The notes beneath the pieces were generated by a model, which saw only the letters and a list, made by a program, of their open reading frames with translations, had not been told where the DNA came from and did no database searches. Made by a program: the position numbers and the translations under genes. Source: Chryseobacterium indologenes (GTDB lineage Bacteria > Bacteroidota > Bacteroidia > Flavobacteriales > Weeksellaceae). From it: a stretch of 64,000 bases of DNA. Shown piece after piece: positions 1 to 8,597 of the stretch. The stretch covers positions 744,001 to 808,000 of the forward strand of contig CP065590.1 in the NCBI GenBank assembly GCA_016025055.1, given 5' to 3'. Each line of letters opens with the position of its first letter. Position 1 is the stretch's first letter.

Positions 1-49
1 TATGACTCTTTAACATGTTTTAATATGTGGTAATGATAAAAAACAACCA

Positions 50-637
50 TCATAACAAAAATTTTTCTATATCTCCAAAGGCAATAGATTCTCTACTATT
101 TAGCTTCTCCATCAACTTTAAATATCTCTTAGTGGGCTTACCCTTATAAAATTTCTTAAAATACTTTTTATGTAGTTCCTCATATACACCATCATCCAAA
201 CAGGCACCAAAAGACTTATCCCACTCCCTCCACCTTTTACTATGGAGCTGTTTTTCATAGTACAAATCAGAAAAAGCTGTACGGTGTAAAAAGTATCCAC
301 AATTTAAATGCAACTTTCTACAAACTTTAAAAGTACTGGGACAAACAAAAAACCAAAGTAGACCATTTCCCAGATTAGAAGGTCTTGTCATAAGCTGCAC
401 AGTGTAGTTAATCTTTTGAGATTGGTTGTAAGTATAGTCAAAGGTTATACTTCCTTTTGTCTCATTAGTATCAATAATAACAGCAATTGAACTGGTTCTA
501 TCCCCATTCTGGTTTGTCCAGTAGATGCTTTTATTTAGAAATACATTAGGTTCCAAATAGCCTAACTTTCGTAAGTCTGAAATACTTATACATTTCAATC
601 TTTCTATTTCGTCCGGATAATTACTCAAACGTCCCAT
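50..637 (-). CDS. Hypothetical protein of the mobile module (195 aa)
   Basis: I do not recognise a named family. The 195-residue product has no signal peptide or membrane segment. Its middle (about residues 95-140) contains WFFVCPSTFKVCRKLHL, then a Tyr/His-rich stretch ending in KRWREW. This layout loosely recalls phage or mobile-element proteins with a degenerate zinc ribbon (CP..., LYL..., Y.SQ), but most of the expected Cys residues are absent, so no function is assigned. It is the last visible gene of a minus-strand set with a Rep-like gene, an HTH gene and two other unknowns, which suggests it belongs to the element. The ATG at 637 opens the frame and no better start is apparent. Confidence 0.6.
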   Translation of the reverse strand: MGRLSNYPDEIERLKCISISDLRKLGYLEPNVFLNKSIYWTNQNGDRTSSIAVIIDTNETKGSITFDYTYNQSQKINYTVQLMTRPSNLGNGLLWFFVCPSTFKVCRKLHLNCGYFLHRTAFSDLYYEKQLHSKRWREWDKSFGACLDDGVYEELHKKYFKKFYKGKPTKRYLKLMEKLNSRESIAFGDIEKFLL

Positions 638-850
638 ATAACTTAATTTTATTTTTAATTTTTAATCTTTCATTTTATTTCGAATAAATAACCTAAATTA
701 TTAAGGAACTTTCTATTTATCTTCAGCTTATTCCCGAGCATATCCTTTATTTATCATGCTTAGGAACGCATAAAATATATTCTAAAACACATCTTCATTT
801 AAGTCATTTGCTTTTAAATTCTTGCATCATTAATTTTAGACTTTTTAGCC

Positions 851-1864
851 CTATATCTGAACGGTAATAAAGTCTAAACTTTTGTTTTTCACCTCACATA
901 AGTTATTGGTAAAAAGGTCTAATCTTTTCTCTGTTAAGTTTTCTATTTTCTGCTTAATCAGCTCCAAAACTTTTCCTTTCAGATTTTGAGAATATTTTAA
1001 AGTCATTTCCTGAAATTTTTTCTTATGATAATATTTATCTTTTTTGTTCAAGTTAACCCAATAGTTCGGGTTGCGATAGTCTTTCAGTTTATTGATTTCT
1101 GATCGTCTCATTTTGGTTTCATCTGTTGTATAATCATAGAAATATATTTCATGAAATTCCTTTAATAGAAGGTTTTTGAAAGAAATAAGCATTTTAGATT
1201 TAACAATATCTGATAAATAAACAACTCCTAAATCATTCAAAGTACTCATTTTTAAAAACTTTATTTCAAACCGTAATGTATTCGCTTGCAATTGTTTTTC
1301 TATAGTAGCTTTCAAACAATGAATCTTTCTCTGCTCATTCTCCTTTTCAATATTCGGCCTCCTCGCTAGTCTTTTTAATTTCTTTTCATACTGAGCTGTT
1401 TTATTGTAAATTTTAATAATGTATTCTGTTTTAGCAGACTGATAATAAAAAGAACCTGAAATGGTTTTGTTAAACTCTACTGATCGGTGGAAAAGTAAGT
1501 TTTGAAGTATTTTGTTAGGATCAAATGGCAATTGAATATTTACACCAATTTCAATATTTTCGAGCCTGCAACATTCAGGTTTCAATCCAAGTTCTTTTTC
1601 AAGGTCGTTTAATGCTGTGGAAATATTATGTACATCTAAATCATTTCCATTAAAATCTGTACGATTAAAAAATTTATGAATGCTTCCCTTAATCAAAATT
1701 CTGTTAGAGGGGTATTTCGTGATTTCTATTCCAAAATAATCGCCTACTTTTTTATTATCTGTCTCACCCGTTTCATCATTCACAGAAATAATAAAATCAG
1801 TTTTATTGGTGGGAAGCTTATAATCGTTGTCCGTATAATGAAATTTTACAAAGTCGGCCGGCAT
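851..1864 (-). CDS. Putative replication-initiation protein of a mobile element
   Basis: The 337-aa soluble basic protein resembles plasmid/phage rolling-circle initiators of the gene II/X type common in Bacteroidota elements. Supporting features are a central LENIEIGVNI segment (about residue 105), followed by a basic region with the conserved-looking YIIKIYNKTAQY and LRFEIKF blocks (about 145-205). The C-terminal third is Lys-rich. No catalytic Tyr can be proven by eye. It lies 47 bp downstream of a 148-aa unknown and the HTH gene in the same direction, an arrangement typical of integrative elements. The assignment is by pattern memory; a plasmid Rep or a relaxase-related protein are alternatives. 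The N-terminus is uncertain because the frame is open a few codons upstream of the ATG. Confidence 0.5.
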   Translation of the reverse strand: MPADFVKFHYTDNDYKLPTNKTDFIISVNDETGETDNKKVGDYFGIEITKYPSNRILIKGSIHKFFNRTDFNGNDLDVHNISTALNDLEKELGLKPECCRLENIEIGVNIQLPFDPNKILQNLLFHRSVEFNKTISGSFYYQSAKTEYIIKIYNKTAQYEKKLKRLARRPNIEKENEQRKIHCLKATIEKQLQANTLRFEIKFLKMSTLNDLGVVYLSDIVKSKMLISFKNLLLKEFHEIYFYDYTTDETKMRRSEINKLKDYRNPNYWVNLNKKDKYYHKKKFQEMTLKYSQNLKGKVLELIKQKIENLTEKRLDLFTNNLCEVKNKSLDFITVQI

Positions 1865-1911
1865 AATCTCAATCTTTGAACAGTCCAGTGGTCACATCTT
1901 TATAAAGTATA

Positions 1912-2358
1912 TTACTTAAAAGAATATGGCTGATACTTGCTTGTTATCACTATACTTTGAACTACACCTTTTATCTTTTCAGCAAGTTCTGATTTCTTAC
2001 ACGGATAAAACTCACGAACAATAATCAATTCAATTATCTGAGCTTCTCTAGGATAATATATAAGGCATAAAACCTTTTTATTTTCGACAAATAAATCCAC
2101 AAAGTAGAAATGGCTTATTCCTACAGGTTTTAATCCAAGTTTTGTACATATAGACCAATTAGAAGCATCACGAAACCACAAAAGATTATTGAGCCCACTA
2201 AAAGTATTATATCCATTGTTTTTCTCAAGACGAATCACTTCAGGCAAAACAATTGTGCTAACAGATTTTGTTACTTTTCTGTTTTTATACTGCCTGAAAG
2301 TTTTTCTAACCTCATCTAATTGATAGATAATAGTCTGGTAGTTACTAGAAGCTGTCAT
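1912..2358 (-). CDS. Hypothetical protein of the mobile module (148 aa)
   Basis: The 148-aa protein has no recognised domain. The N-terminus (MTASSNYQTIIYQLDEVRK) is helical and basic; the middle has alternating hydrophobic strands (FYFVDLFVENKKVLCLIYY); the C-terminus is again strand-like. No signal peptide or membrane span is present. It starts 10 bp after the HTH gene stops and precedes the Rep-like gene, so it is probably co-transcribed with both. I infer an accessory role in replication or excision from position only. Confidence 0.55.
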   Translation of the reverse strand: MTASSNYQTIIYQLDEVRKTFRQYKNRKVTKSVSTIVLPEVIRLEKNNGYNTFSGLNNLLWFRDASNWSICTKLGLKPVGISHFYFVDLFVENKKVLCLIYYPREAQIIELIIVREFYPCKKSELAEKIKGVVQSIVITSKYQPYSFK

Positions 2359-2368
2359 AATAGAAAAT

Positions 2369-2647
2369 TTAATCGTTAATTATCATTGCATTTTCTATTT
2401 CGTCAAGTCTGTAGTATACTCTTGAACCCAGTTTGTAGGATTTCAGTATTCCACGTTTACGCCACTCGTGAATTGTAGGCTTGGTAACTCCAAATCTTTC
2501 ACAGATGTCATCTGCTGAAAGGTAACGTTTGGGCTCATTTTCTTTAAATGTTTTTTCTAAATCGGTCAGTAAAGATTCTTTCACTTTACTTACAATTTCG
2601 CTGATGAGGTTGTCTGGTTCTACACCAATAAAATTTATAGATTCCAT
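2369..2647 (-). CDS. Helix-turn-helix (excisionase/MerR-like, HTH_17) DNA-binding protein
   Basis: A small DNA-binding protein with a C-terminal winged HTH: RYLSADDICERFGVTKPTIHEW, then KRGILKSYKLGSRVYYRLDEIE. This is the classic HTH_17/excisionase layout in which the second helix pair is followed by a wing. The N-terminus (MESINFIGVEPDNL) matches the short leader usual in Bacteroidota element proteins. The ATG at 2647 is preferred because the longer frame opens with TTG. Such proteins usually act as excisionases or as regulators of neighbouring element genes. An 11-bp direct repeat about 70-100 bp upstream may be a binding site. Confidence 0.75.
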   Translation of the reverse strand: MESINFIGVEPDNLISEIVSKVKESLLTDLEKTFKENEPKRYLSADDICERFGVTKPTIHEWRKRGILKSYKLGSRVYYRLDEIENAMIIND

Positions 2648-2717
2648 TGTATTGTGAGTTTTATTTGTTTCACAATACAAAGTTTGAAATTATCTTTACC
2701 CTATTTTATTCTCTTGG

Positions 2718-2744
2718 GGTAGCTTTGTGGTAGCTTTGTGGTAG
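2718..2744. repeat. Iteron-like 11-bp direct repeats
   Basis: The unit GGTAGCTTTGT occurs twice head to tail (2718-2728, 2729-2739) and a third copy begins (GGTAG, 2740-2744), with an exact 11-bp period. It sits between the HTH gene and the 300-aa gene of the mobile module. Tandem short repeats there could bind the HTH protein or the Rep-like protein; that is inference. Confidence 0.55.
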
Positions 2745-2764
2745 AAAATCACTTAAAAAAGTCT

Positions 2765-3667
2765 TTAAAAAGTCTTTGAATTATAGAAATTTCTAATTTT
2801 ATTTTTATGTTTTTCTGTAATCTGATAATCTTTTGAGGATTTATTTTTTGTTTTTCTGTTCAAGCAATACTTTTTTACATTACTATAGCTTCCCCCAATC
2901 AGATTTTGGATAATTTTATATTCATTTTCTGGAGAAACTCCATCTTTAATAAGTTTAGCAAAAACTCCTAATTTCTCCAATAAAACAATTTTTTCAGGAA
3001 TGGAAAAAATACTTTTATCATCTGTTGCTGCCTTTGTATTATTTTCCTGCTCTTTTTCAGGATTTATTTTCTCTAAAATAAACTGATTTATTTGTTTTAC
3101 CTCATCTAAAAAAAGAATATATCGGTCAAAATTAAAGAGAATACGCGCTTCTCCAGACTCTCCTTCTTCAAATAGAATTTCCCCTCTCTCATTTTTTACT
3201 GGCTCATCATAGTCATCATATACTACTCTTTCTTTGACAATGACTTTATTTATATAAAAAAAGGGGGTTAACAGGTAAATAACATTATTAAATATAAATC
3301 TTTCATGACTGACGTAATCTGTAAAATCACCATCAAAACTATAGAGAAAATCAGCTACTTTTTTATTATTGGTCAATTTGAATTTCTCCTTAAAATTGCT
3401 TTCTAGCACACCTATAAAAATGGAAGTATAATTAATAATGTCATATTCGTACGCAATCCCAACAGCTCCGAATGACATATCTGAAAGTACATATCTATGA
3501 TCCTCTTGATCAAATTCTCTATAACCGACGTAATATCCTGCACAAGAATATAAATTATCAAGATATTCTACTTCTGTTCCTGTAGAGTTTTCGTTAAGCC
3601 ATTTTTTTAAATCATTCTGATAATTATCTTTAAACTCTTGAAATGTATAATAAAAAGGATAATCCAT
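2765..3667 (-). CDS. Hypothetical protein next to the mobile module (300 aa)
   Basis: I do not recognise a characterised family. The 300-aa protein has an acidic, aromatic N-terminal two-thirds (MDYPFYYTFQEF, YVGYREFDQEDH) and a basic Lys/Asn-rich C-terminus (about residues 265-300) that could contact nucleic acid. There is no signal peptide. Proteins of this general look occur beside integrases and HTH genes in Bacteroidota elements. A palindrome at 3705-3725 lies 38 bp upstream of the start and recurs upstream of the toxin operon and the XRE gene, so it may share their regulator. Confidence 0.55.
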   Translation of the reverse strand: MDYPFYYTFQEFKDNYQNDLKKWLNENSTGTEVEYLDNLYSCAGYYVGYREFDQEDHRYVLSDMSFGAVGIAYEYDIINYTSIFIGVLESNFKEKFKLTNNKKVADFLYSFDGDFTDYVSHERFIFNNVIYLLTPFFYINKVIVKERVVYDDYDEPVKNERGEILFEEGESGEARILFNFDRYILFLDEVKQINQFILEKINPEKEQENNTKAATDDKSIFSIPEKIVLLEKLGVFAKLIKDGVSPENEYKIIQNLIGGSYSNVKKYCLNRKTKNKSSKDYQITEKHKNKIRNFYNSKTF

Positions 3668-3704
3668 GTAATTTAGTATTTGGAATCACTAAGATAATGG
3701 AATA

Positions 3705-3725
3705 ATGCGACAAATTATGTCGTAT
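3705..3725. promoter_or_regulatory. Palindromic operator candidate, copy 1
   Basis: Inverted repeat ATGCGACA-AATTA-TGTCGTAT, 38 bp upstream of the 300-aa gene. Together with the following ATTAT it matches a second site at 13201-13221 in sequence and arm spacing (5-nt centre in both). Two near-identical dyads flanking the toxin operon suggest binding sites of one regulator, most simply the XRE protein encoded at 13400. Confidence 0.55.
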
Positions 3726-3959
3726 ATTATAAAAAGTATTTTTAAATACAAGATAATTATTGGGATTGAATGATCTTATATTTTGTTCTTGTTAAAAACT
3801 ACATTAAAACCAATTATGAATTTTCTGAACTCAAAAATTATCATGTTCTTCAATAATGGATTGTCTCGTTCTGGAATAACTTTATATTCATTTTTAATGT
3901 CCTTTGTTCCAATCAATATTGATGTCAATTACTTTAGTAATATATCGTTTTTATATAGT

Positions 3960-3986
3960 AAAACCACCGCAGTCGCAGTGGTTTTT
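3960..3986. terminator. Terminator-like hairpin
   Basis: AAAACCAC pairs with GTGGTTTT around a GC/AGTC/GC inner stem, and is followed by a T run on the + strand. It lies in the 464-bp gap between the 300-aa gene and the immunity gene. No convincing + strand gene precedes it; a 95-codon frame at 3783-4070 runs straight through it and is probably not real. Confidence 0.5.
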
Positions 3987-4131
3987 ACTTTTATTCAAGG
4001 ATATGAGCGAGACACTAGCCCTAGCAAAGAGGAGCTTAGCGAAATTTTTCATGAACTCCATCATTTTTAAAATGTTTTAGTAAATCTAAAAGTTTCATAT
4101 AGTTTCATTTATAACACTTTAATATCATAGT

Positions 4132-4755
4132 TTAATCCTTTGAAACACTAATTTTTTTATTTTCCATTAAGAATCTATATCCAAAAGGTATTGCTAAATA
4201 TCCTAAAATATCAGCACGTGTAAATGCAACATGATGATAGTGGACTGTCATTAAAGATTCGATATTATCATCATAATCATCAGTAATTAGCCACCAGCCT
4301 GACATATTTTCAGGTGATTCATACCTAATCGCCTCTATATCTTTACCTTCATAAACTCCTTTAGAAATAACAACCATCTGGTTGAAATTAGGAAATTGAG
4401 TTGGCAATCCATAATGTGCACATATTTCCGACTGATTTCGAATAATTGAAATTGCAGTATCACAACCTTTATTAAATTCACTTCCATCAGAATTGATTTC
4501 ATATATATCATAGAAATTTTCTTCTAACCGAAACTGCAATAGCCAGGAGTAATATGCAATATTCTCTTTATCAGAAATTATTGGTCTATTCTCAACAATA
4601 TAATCAATAAAAAATTTTATAATACTTACATAATCATCTTGATCATTAACACCCTTAATTACTCTTATTTCCTTACCTATGTAAGACGCTAACCCTTTAG
4701 TTTTAACATAAATATTATCATTTATGCTTATTTCAATTTCTTTATATATTATCAT
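4132..4755 (-). CDS. Imm33-like (DUF2185-type) immunity protein
   Basis: A 207-aa cytoplasmic protein without a signal peptide, placed 13 bp after the RHS toxin gene in the same direction, the usual position for a cognate immunity gene. The C-terminal half (about residues 125-200: VVISKGVYEGKDIEAIRYE, then SGWWLITDDYDDN and a closing ILGYLAIPFGYRF) resembles the Imm33/DUF2185 domain of polymorphic-toxin immunity proteins: a conserved SGW followed by an acidic patch and a terminal Pro-phi-Gly segment. The N-terminal half (about 1-120) is not recognised. The acidic character would suit binding a basic nuclease domain. Assignment rests on domain resemblance plus position. Confidence 0.65.
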   Translation of the reverse strand: MIIYKEIEISINDNIYVKTKGLASYIGKEIRVIKGVNDQDDYVSIIKFFIDYIVENRPIISDKENIAYYSWLLQFRLEENFYDIYEINSDGSEFNKGCDTAISIIRNQSEICAHYGLPTQFPNFNQMVVISKGVYEGKDIEAIRYESPENMSGWWLITDDYDDNIESLMTVHYHHVAFTRADILGYLAIPFGYRFLMENKKISVSKD

Positions 4756-4768
4756 AATTGTAATTATA

Positions 4769-7700
4769 TTAATTACTTATCTTTGGTAAAACACCTTGTT
4801 TTTTCATTCCCCCAATGATCCCACCTTGACTTGAGCTGCAAAATCTACAATGAGGGTAAAAGGTTTGAGGCCATCCACTTGGGATTAAAGCATTTGCAGG
4901 TTGATGATCTAAAATAAAATTACCCGATTTAGTTCCTGGACTTTTTTGCCCACATGTGTGGCAACCCAAACTATATCCTTGTTCATTAATAACTTTTCTT
5001 TCATCAACAGTAAAATTTCTACTTTTTCCATTTTTTGCTACTAGCCCTTCACCTGCGAAAGGTCCAGCATTTAATGTTCCATTTTTAGCAACTGCATTTT
5101 TTGAAATCGCTTTAGCTTCCTCTTTAAGAATACTTTTTTCTACAGCTAATAGTTTTAAGGCATCATCTGTATTTCTTGTCATTATCAAGAAAGGCAATGC
5201 GGCATACTTCATATTGCTCTTATCAGAACCAGAAATAACCATTCCTATTCCTTCATAAATTCCCCAAGGATCACCTGCTCCTCCCATATACCTGATTGGA
5301 CCATCATTTCTCACCCCTATCATGGGATCAAGTCTTCCGCCTCCATTCTGGTAATTAAATCCTGCAAGGGACTGATTAAATGCCATTCCCATTGCTAAGA
5401 TATTCGGAAGATAGTTATCTCCTAAATTCCAATTATAAAATTTTCCTTTTCCAGTGATATTAACTTCAATGGTAGTAACAATCGCGCCAATACCGCCTTC
5501 CTCATAGTTGGAATTAAGACTTTTGTAACCACCATCATATCCTAATAAAATACCATTTCCATTCTCTAAACCAAATTTTGTATTAAACCACGTCCCAGAT
5601 CCTAAATTAAAAGCGGTATTAATCAATCCTTCAGCAGACATTGAAGCACCGCCTCCGCCACCACTGTATCCTGTGTCTATAGATCCAAATTCAGCACCTC
5701 CTCTTCCTAACCAATTAGGATTGATCCAAGTTGAGGGAGCATCAGGTCTGGTATCTGTAGGCATCGAAAACTGACGAGGTTGCATCCCATCCGGATCTAT
5801 AAAGCTTATCGGGTTGTTAAAGGCATAATTATAAGGAGAATATCTTCTCATAGCTTCTGCCATAGGATCTATAACGCCCCATCTTCCTAGATCAGGCATA
5901 TACATTCTAGCTTCAAAATCATACATTCCTGTTTCCTGGAGTTCTTTACCTCCAAACTTGTAAGAATGATAATTAGAGAATGGGGACATGTTACTGCCTC
6001 CAATATGGTTGAGCCCAAATGGATAGTAGTTGTTGGTTCCGGTAATTTCAGGAGCACCTGCGCTGTTTCTTGTGAAACTTACTCTTACATTACCTAAATG
6101 GTCTTTGTATTGGTAAATATAACGGTTTTCCGTGAAACTATAAAAGCCTTCTGCGGTAGGGATAAAATCCAATGTCCATAAAGGTCCGCCGGGGAAAACA
6201 GGACCAATAATTTTGGTATAGGCCTGCTCTTCATAGGCACTTTCAGTTTTACAGGTACGGCATCCTTGTCCATCATCTATATTGGTATACTGAAAGCCAT
6301 CCAGATAATCTGTGGTTTGCGTTCTGGGTAGTCCCATATAAGCCTGTTGAACAGATATTTTTCGGAGTTTTGCTCCGTCTGCTCTATAGATGTGATCAAT
6401 ATTTGTGTTAGACACTTTTCCTGCCCCATTGGTTGATGAAATAGATAACTGATTCTGAAGACTTAACAGATTATAACCCATCTTCTGAATTCCCTTATCC
6501 TTCATATTGATCATATTTCCGTTCAAGTCATAGTCAATCGTATTATTTCCGCCTTCATATCCGGTGTCGTTCAATGCGTTTTCAATGACTTTATCCAAAC
6601 GGTTTCCGGTATACTGATACACCAGGTCATCAACCTGAGTGGCCGTAGTTCCTGTTATTGGAAAAGCATTCCTTTTCAGGGTTTTGATGTTTCCGTTCAG
6701 GTCATAAGTCGCATATTCATTATAATAATTGTTATACGGATTGGTCGTATTGGGTTCTGTATATATGGCATCTTTTAACCTGTTTAACGGATCATAGGTG
6801 TAAGAATATCTTTTCAATACGCCGTCTGAAGCAGACTTCCAGTCAATTTCAGAGATATTTCCATTGCTTTTTCCCGGAGCAATATTGGTGTAGGCCGGGT
6901 TCTGGTATTTCAGTTCATACCCGAACAGTTTAGTGCCCAATGCTACCGGATCATTGATTTTCGTAAGAGCCCCACGAATGTCATACTGATAATCGATACT
7001 CTCCAGACCATTTCCTACTTTTTTGTTGGTGATCTGTGACAATTCATTATAGGCATTTTCAGCCAGCATTTCCACAGCTTGCCCTCCTACCTGATGACGA
7101 TGTCTGATCATTCTGTTTTGTCCGTCATAATCAAAACTTTGGGCAATGACCATTTCTTTATCACCACTCAGTCTTTTGTGATATATTTTGGTCTGTTTTG
7201 TTACACCTGCAAAATCCAGCTCATTTTCAATTCTGCTATAACCACCTAGGTGATTGATAGTGTATGTACTTATCAATCTTCCTTCAGCATCGTAATACGC
7301 ATAATTCTTTGTCCAGTTATCATCCTCAATATTTTTGACAAAACTGAGGGTAGGCATTGCCTGTGTGTTTACCACTGCATTTCCCGTATCAGAAATAACA
7401 GGTTTTCCTAACACAGAAGATGGAAAAGGCGGATTAAAACTGTAGGCTGGATAGGTATCATAATAGTTGATTGATAGCAGTTTTACCCAACCAGCCACAG
7501 GATAAGTACTATTAGGATTATAATATACATCCATTCCTTCCCGGTTAAAGAAAACAGATGAAGTTCTACTAACATTATTGCTACCATACGCGGTGGCTAT
7601 AATCTGTTCAGCACTTCTTCCTCCACCTGAATTTATCCCGGTAAATGTTACTCTTCCGAACTTATCATATTTAGTGTACAACCATTGTCCTTTTTCTCTT

Positions 7701-8593
7701 AAGTTGGCATCCTGAGTGGCTACCGGTCTGTCCTGAGCATCATAGATCATATAATCCCAGCCTCTCCCAGGGACTTTTTTCTCTACCAACCTCCCCTGTC
7801 CGTCGTAGCGATACTGGTAACAGAGATTATCCAATGTGGCCTGATCAGGAGTCGTACCCGTTACGGCCATCGGAGGAATGACATAGACCAGTTGTCCGTA
7901 TTCATTGTGGAGATAGTAGGTATCTACATTTTGTGCCCCGTCATTTTTTCTAACGAGGATGGTTTCTCCTTTTCCGTTTTTAAATTCCGTACCGGTATTT
8001 CCGTCGGGATCGGTTATCGTATTTTTTCCCAATTGATTGGCAGGGTAAAAAACAGGCCCGGAAATAGCGGTTTCCGTCCTGCCGTCTACCCAGGTAGTGG
8101 TTACGCTATATTTTCTGACTTCGCCGTCAATATTGGTTCCGTATCCAAGGCCTACAGGCTTTTGAGACCATGTATTTCCGGCAGGAACCACCTGGCTGAC
8201 ACGGCCTGCAAACAGATTATCATATTTTTTTTCCGTATAAATTTTTTCATTCCCATAGCCCGCAGCAGGAGCATTGGCTAATGGATTGGCGTAAAGTGCC
8301 CCGTTCTGACTTCCGTTTTGAGGAACAGGATAATAACTTTTAGCCTGTCTTCCCTGGGCATCGTATTCCACAGGTAATACCACATCTCTTCCCAAAGGGG
8401 TCGCTTTAATGGCTATCGACTGGATGGGTCTTCCCAATCCATCAAAATACTGTACAGATTCTGATTTTTTAGTACAGTCTCCATCCATACAGGTTTTACT
8501 GTAGACATAGTTCTCATTAGTGCTGAGGTTGGTTTGCGCAAAGGAAATTCCCGCTACAAACAAGAGATTGAATCCTACTATAATTTTTTTCAT
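4769..8593 (-). CDS. DUF6443/RHS-core polymorphic toxin with Cys/His nuclease-like C-terminus
   Basis: A 1274-aa secreted RHS protein. Residues 1-19 are a Sec signal peptide ending ISFA. DUF6443 follows (about 22-150, with QYFDGLGRPIQSIA), then YD/RHS repeats (about 230-830), then the RHS core (about 850-940: YPFGLNHIGG, GKELQETGMYDFEARMY, NNPISFIDPDG). After DPDG the sequence is variable. The last 90 residues hold CHTCG, LDHQPANAL and PHCRFC: two CxxC pairs around a DHxP motif, the look of a zinc-stabilised HNH-like nuclease fold. Exact toxin activity is inferred. The gene follows the YD-repeat partner by 4 bp and precedes the immunity gene. It has no T9SS sorting domain of its own. Confidence 0.85.
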   Translation of the reverse strand: MKKIIVGFNLLFVAGISFAQTNLSTNENYVYSKTCMDGDCTKKSESVQYFDGLGRPIQSIAIKATPLGRDVVLPVEYDAQGRQAKSYYPVPQNGSQNGALYANPLANAPAAGYGNEKIYTEKKYDNLFAGRVSQVVPAGNTWSQKPVGLGYGTNIDGEVRKYSVTTTWVDGRTETAISGPVFYPANQLGKNTITDPDGNTGTEFKNGKGETILVRKNDGAQNVDTYYLHNEYGQLVYVIPPMAVTGTTPDQATLDNLCYQYRYDGQGRLVEKKVPGRGWDYMIYDAQDRPVATQDANLREKGQWLYTKYDKFGRVTFTGINSGGGRSAEQIIATAYGSNNVSRTSSVFFNREGMDVYYNPNSTYPVAGWVKLLSINYYDTYPAYSFNPPFPSSVLGKPVISDTGNAVVNTQAMPTLSFVKNIEDDNWTKNYAYYDAEGRLISTYTINHLGGYSRIENELDFAGVTKQTKIYHKRLSGDKEMVIAQSFDYDGQNRMIRHRHQVGGQAVEMLAENAYNELSQITNKKVGNGLESIDYQYDIRGALTKINDPVALGTKLFGYELKYQNPAYTNIAPGKSNGNISEIDWKSASDGVLKRYSYTYDPLNRLKDAIYTEPNTTNPYNNYYNEYATYDLNGNIKTLKRNAFPITGTTATQVDDLVYQYTGNRLDKVIENALNDTGYEGGNNTIDYDLNGNMINMKDKGIQKMGYNLLSLQNQLSISSTNGAGKVSNTNIDHIYRADGAKLRKISVQQAYMGLPRTQTTDYLDGFQYTNIDDGQGCRTCKTESAYEEQAYTKIIGPVFPGGPLWTLDFIPTAEGFYSFTENRYIYQYKDHLGNVRVSFTRNSAGAPEITGTNNYYPFGLNHIGGSNMSPFSNYHSYKFGGKELQETGMYDFEARMYMPDLGRWGVIDPMAEAMRRYSPYNYAFNNPISFIDPDGMQPRQFSMPTDTRPDAPSTWINPNWLGRGGAEFGSIDTGYSGGGGGASMSAEGLINTAFNLGSGTWFNTKFGLENGNGILLGYDGGYKSLNSNYEEGGIGAIVTTIEVNITGKGKFYNWNLGDNYLPNILAMGMAFNQSLAGFNYQNGGGRLDPMIGVRNDGPIRYMGGAGDPWGIYEGIGMVISGSDKSNMKYAALPFLIMTRNTDDALKLLAVEKSILKEEAKAISKNAVAKNGTLNAGPFAGEGLVAKNGKSRNFTVDERKVINEQGYSLGCHTCGQKSPGTKSGNFILDHQPANALIPSGWPQTFYPHCRFCSSSQGGIIGGMKKQGVLPKISN

Positions 8594-8597
8594 GGTA

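Noticed and set aside
3783..4070. 95-codon open frame on the + strand between the mobile module and the immunity gene
   Set aside because: It runs through a clear hairpin with T run, has no recognisable family and a composition set by AT-rich DNA. A short tail (ERDTSPSKEELSEIFH) looks protein-like and could be a remnant, but not enough to call.
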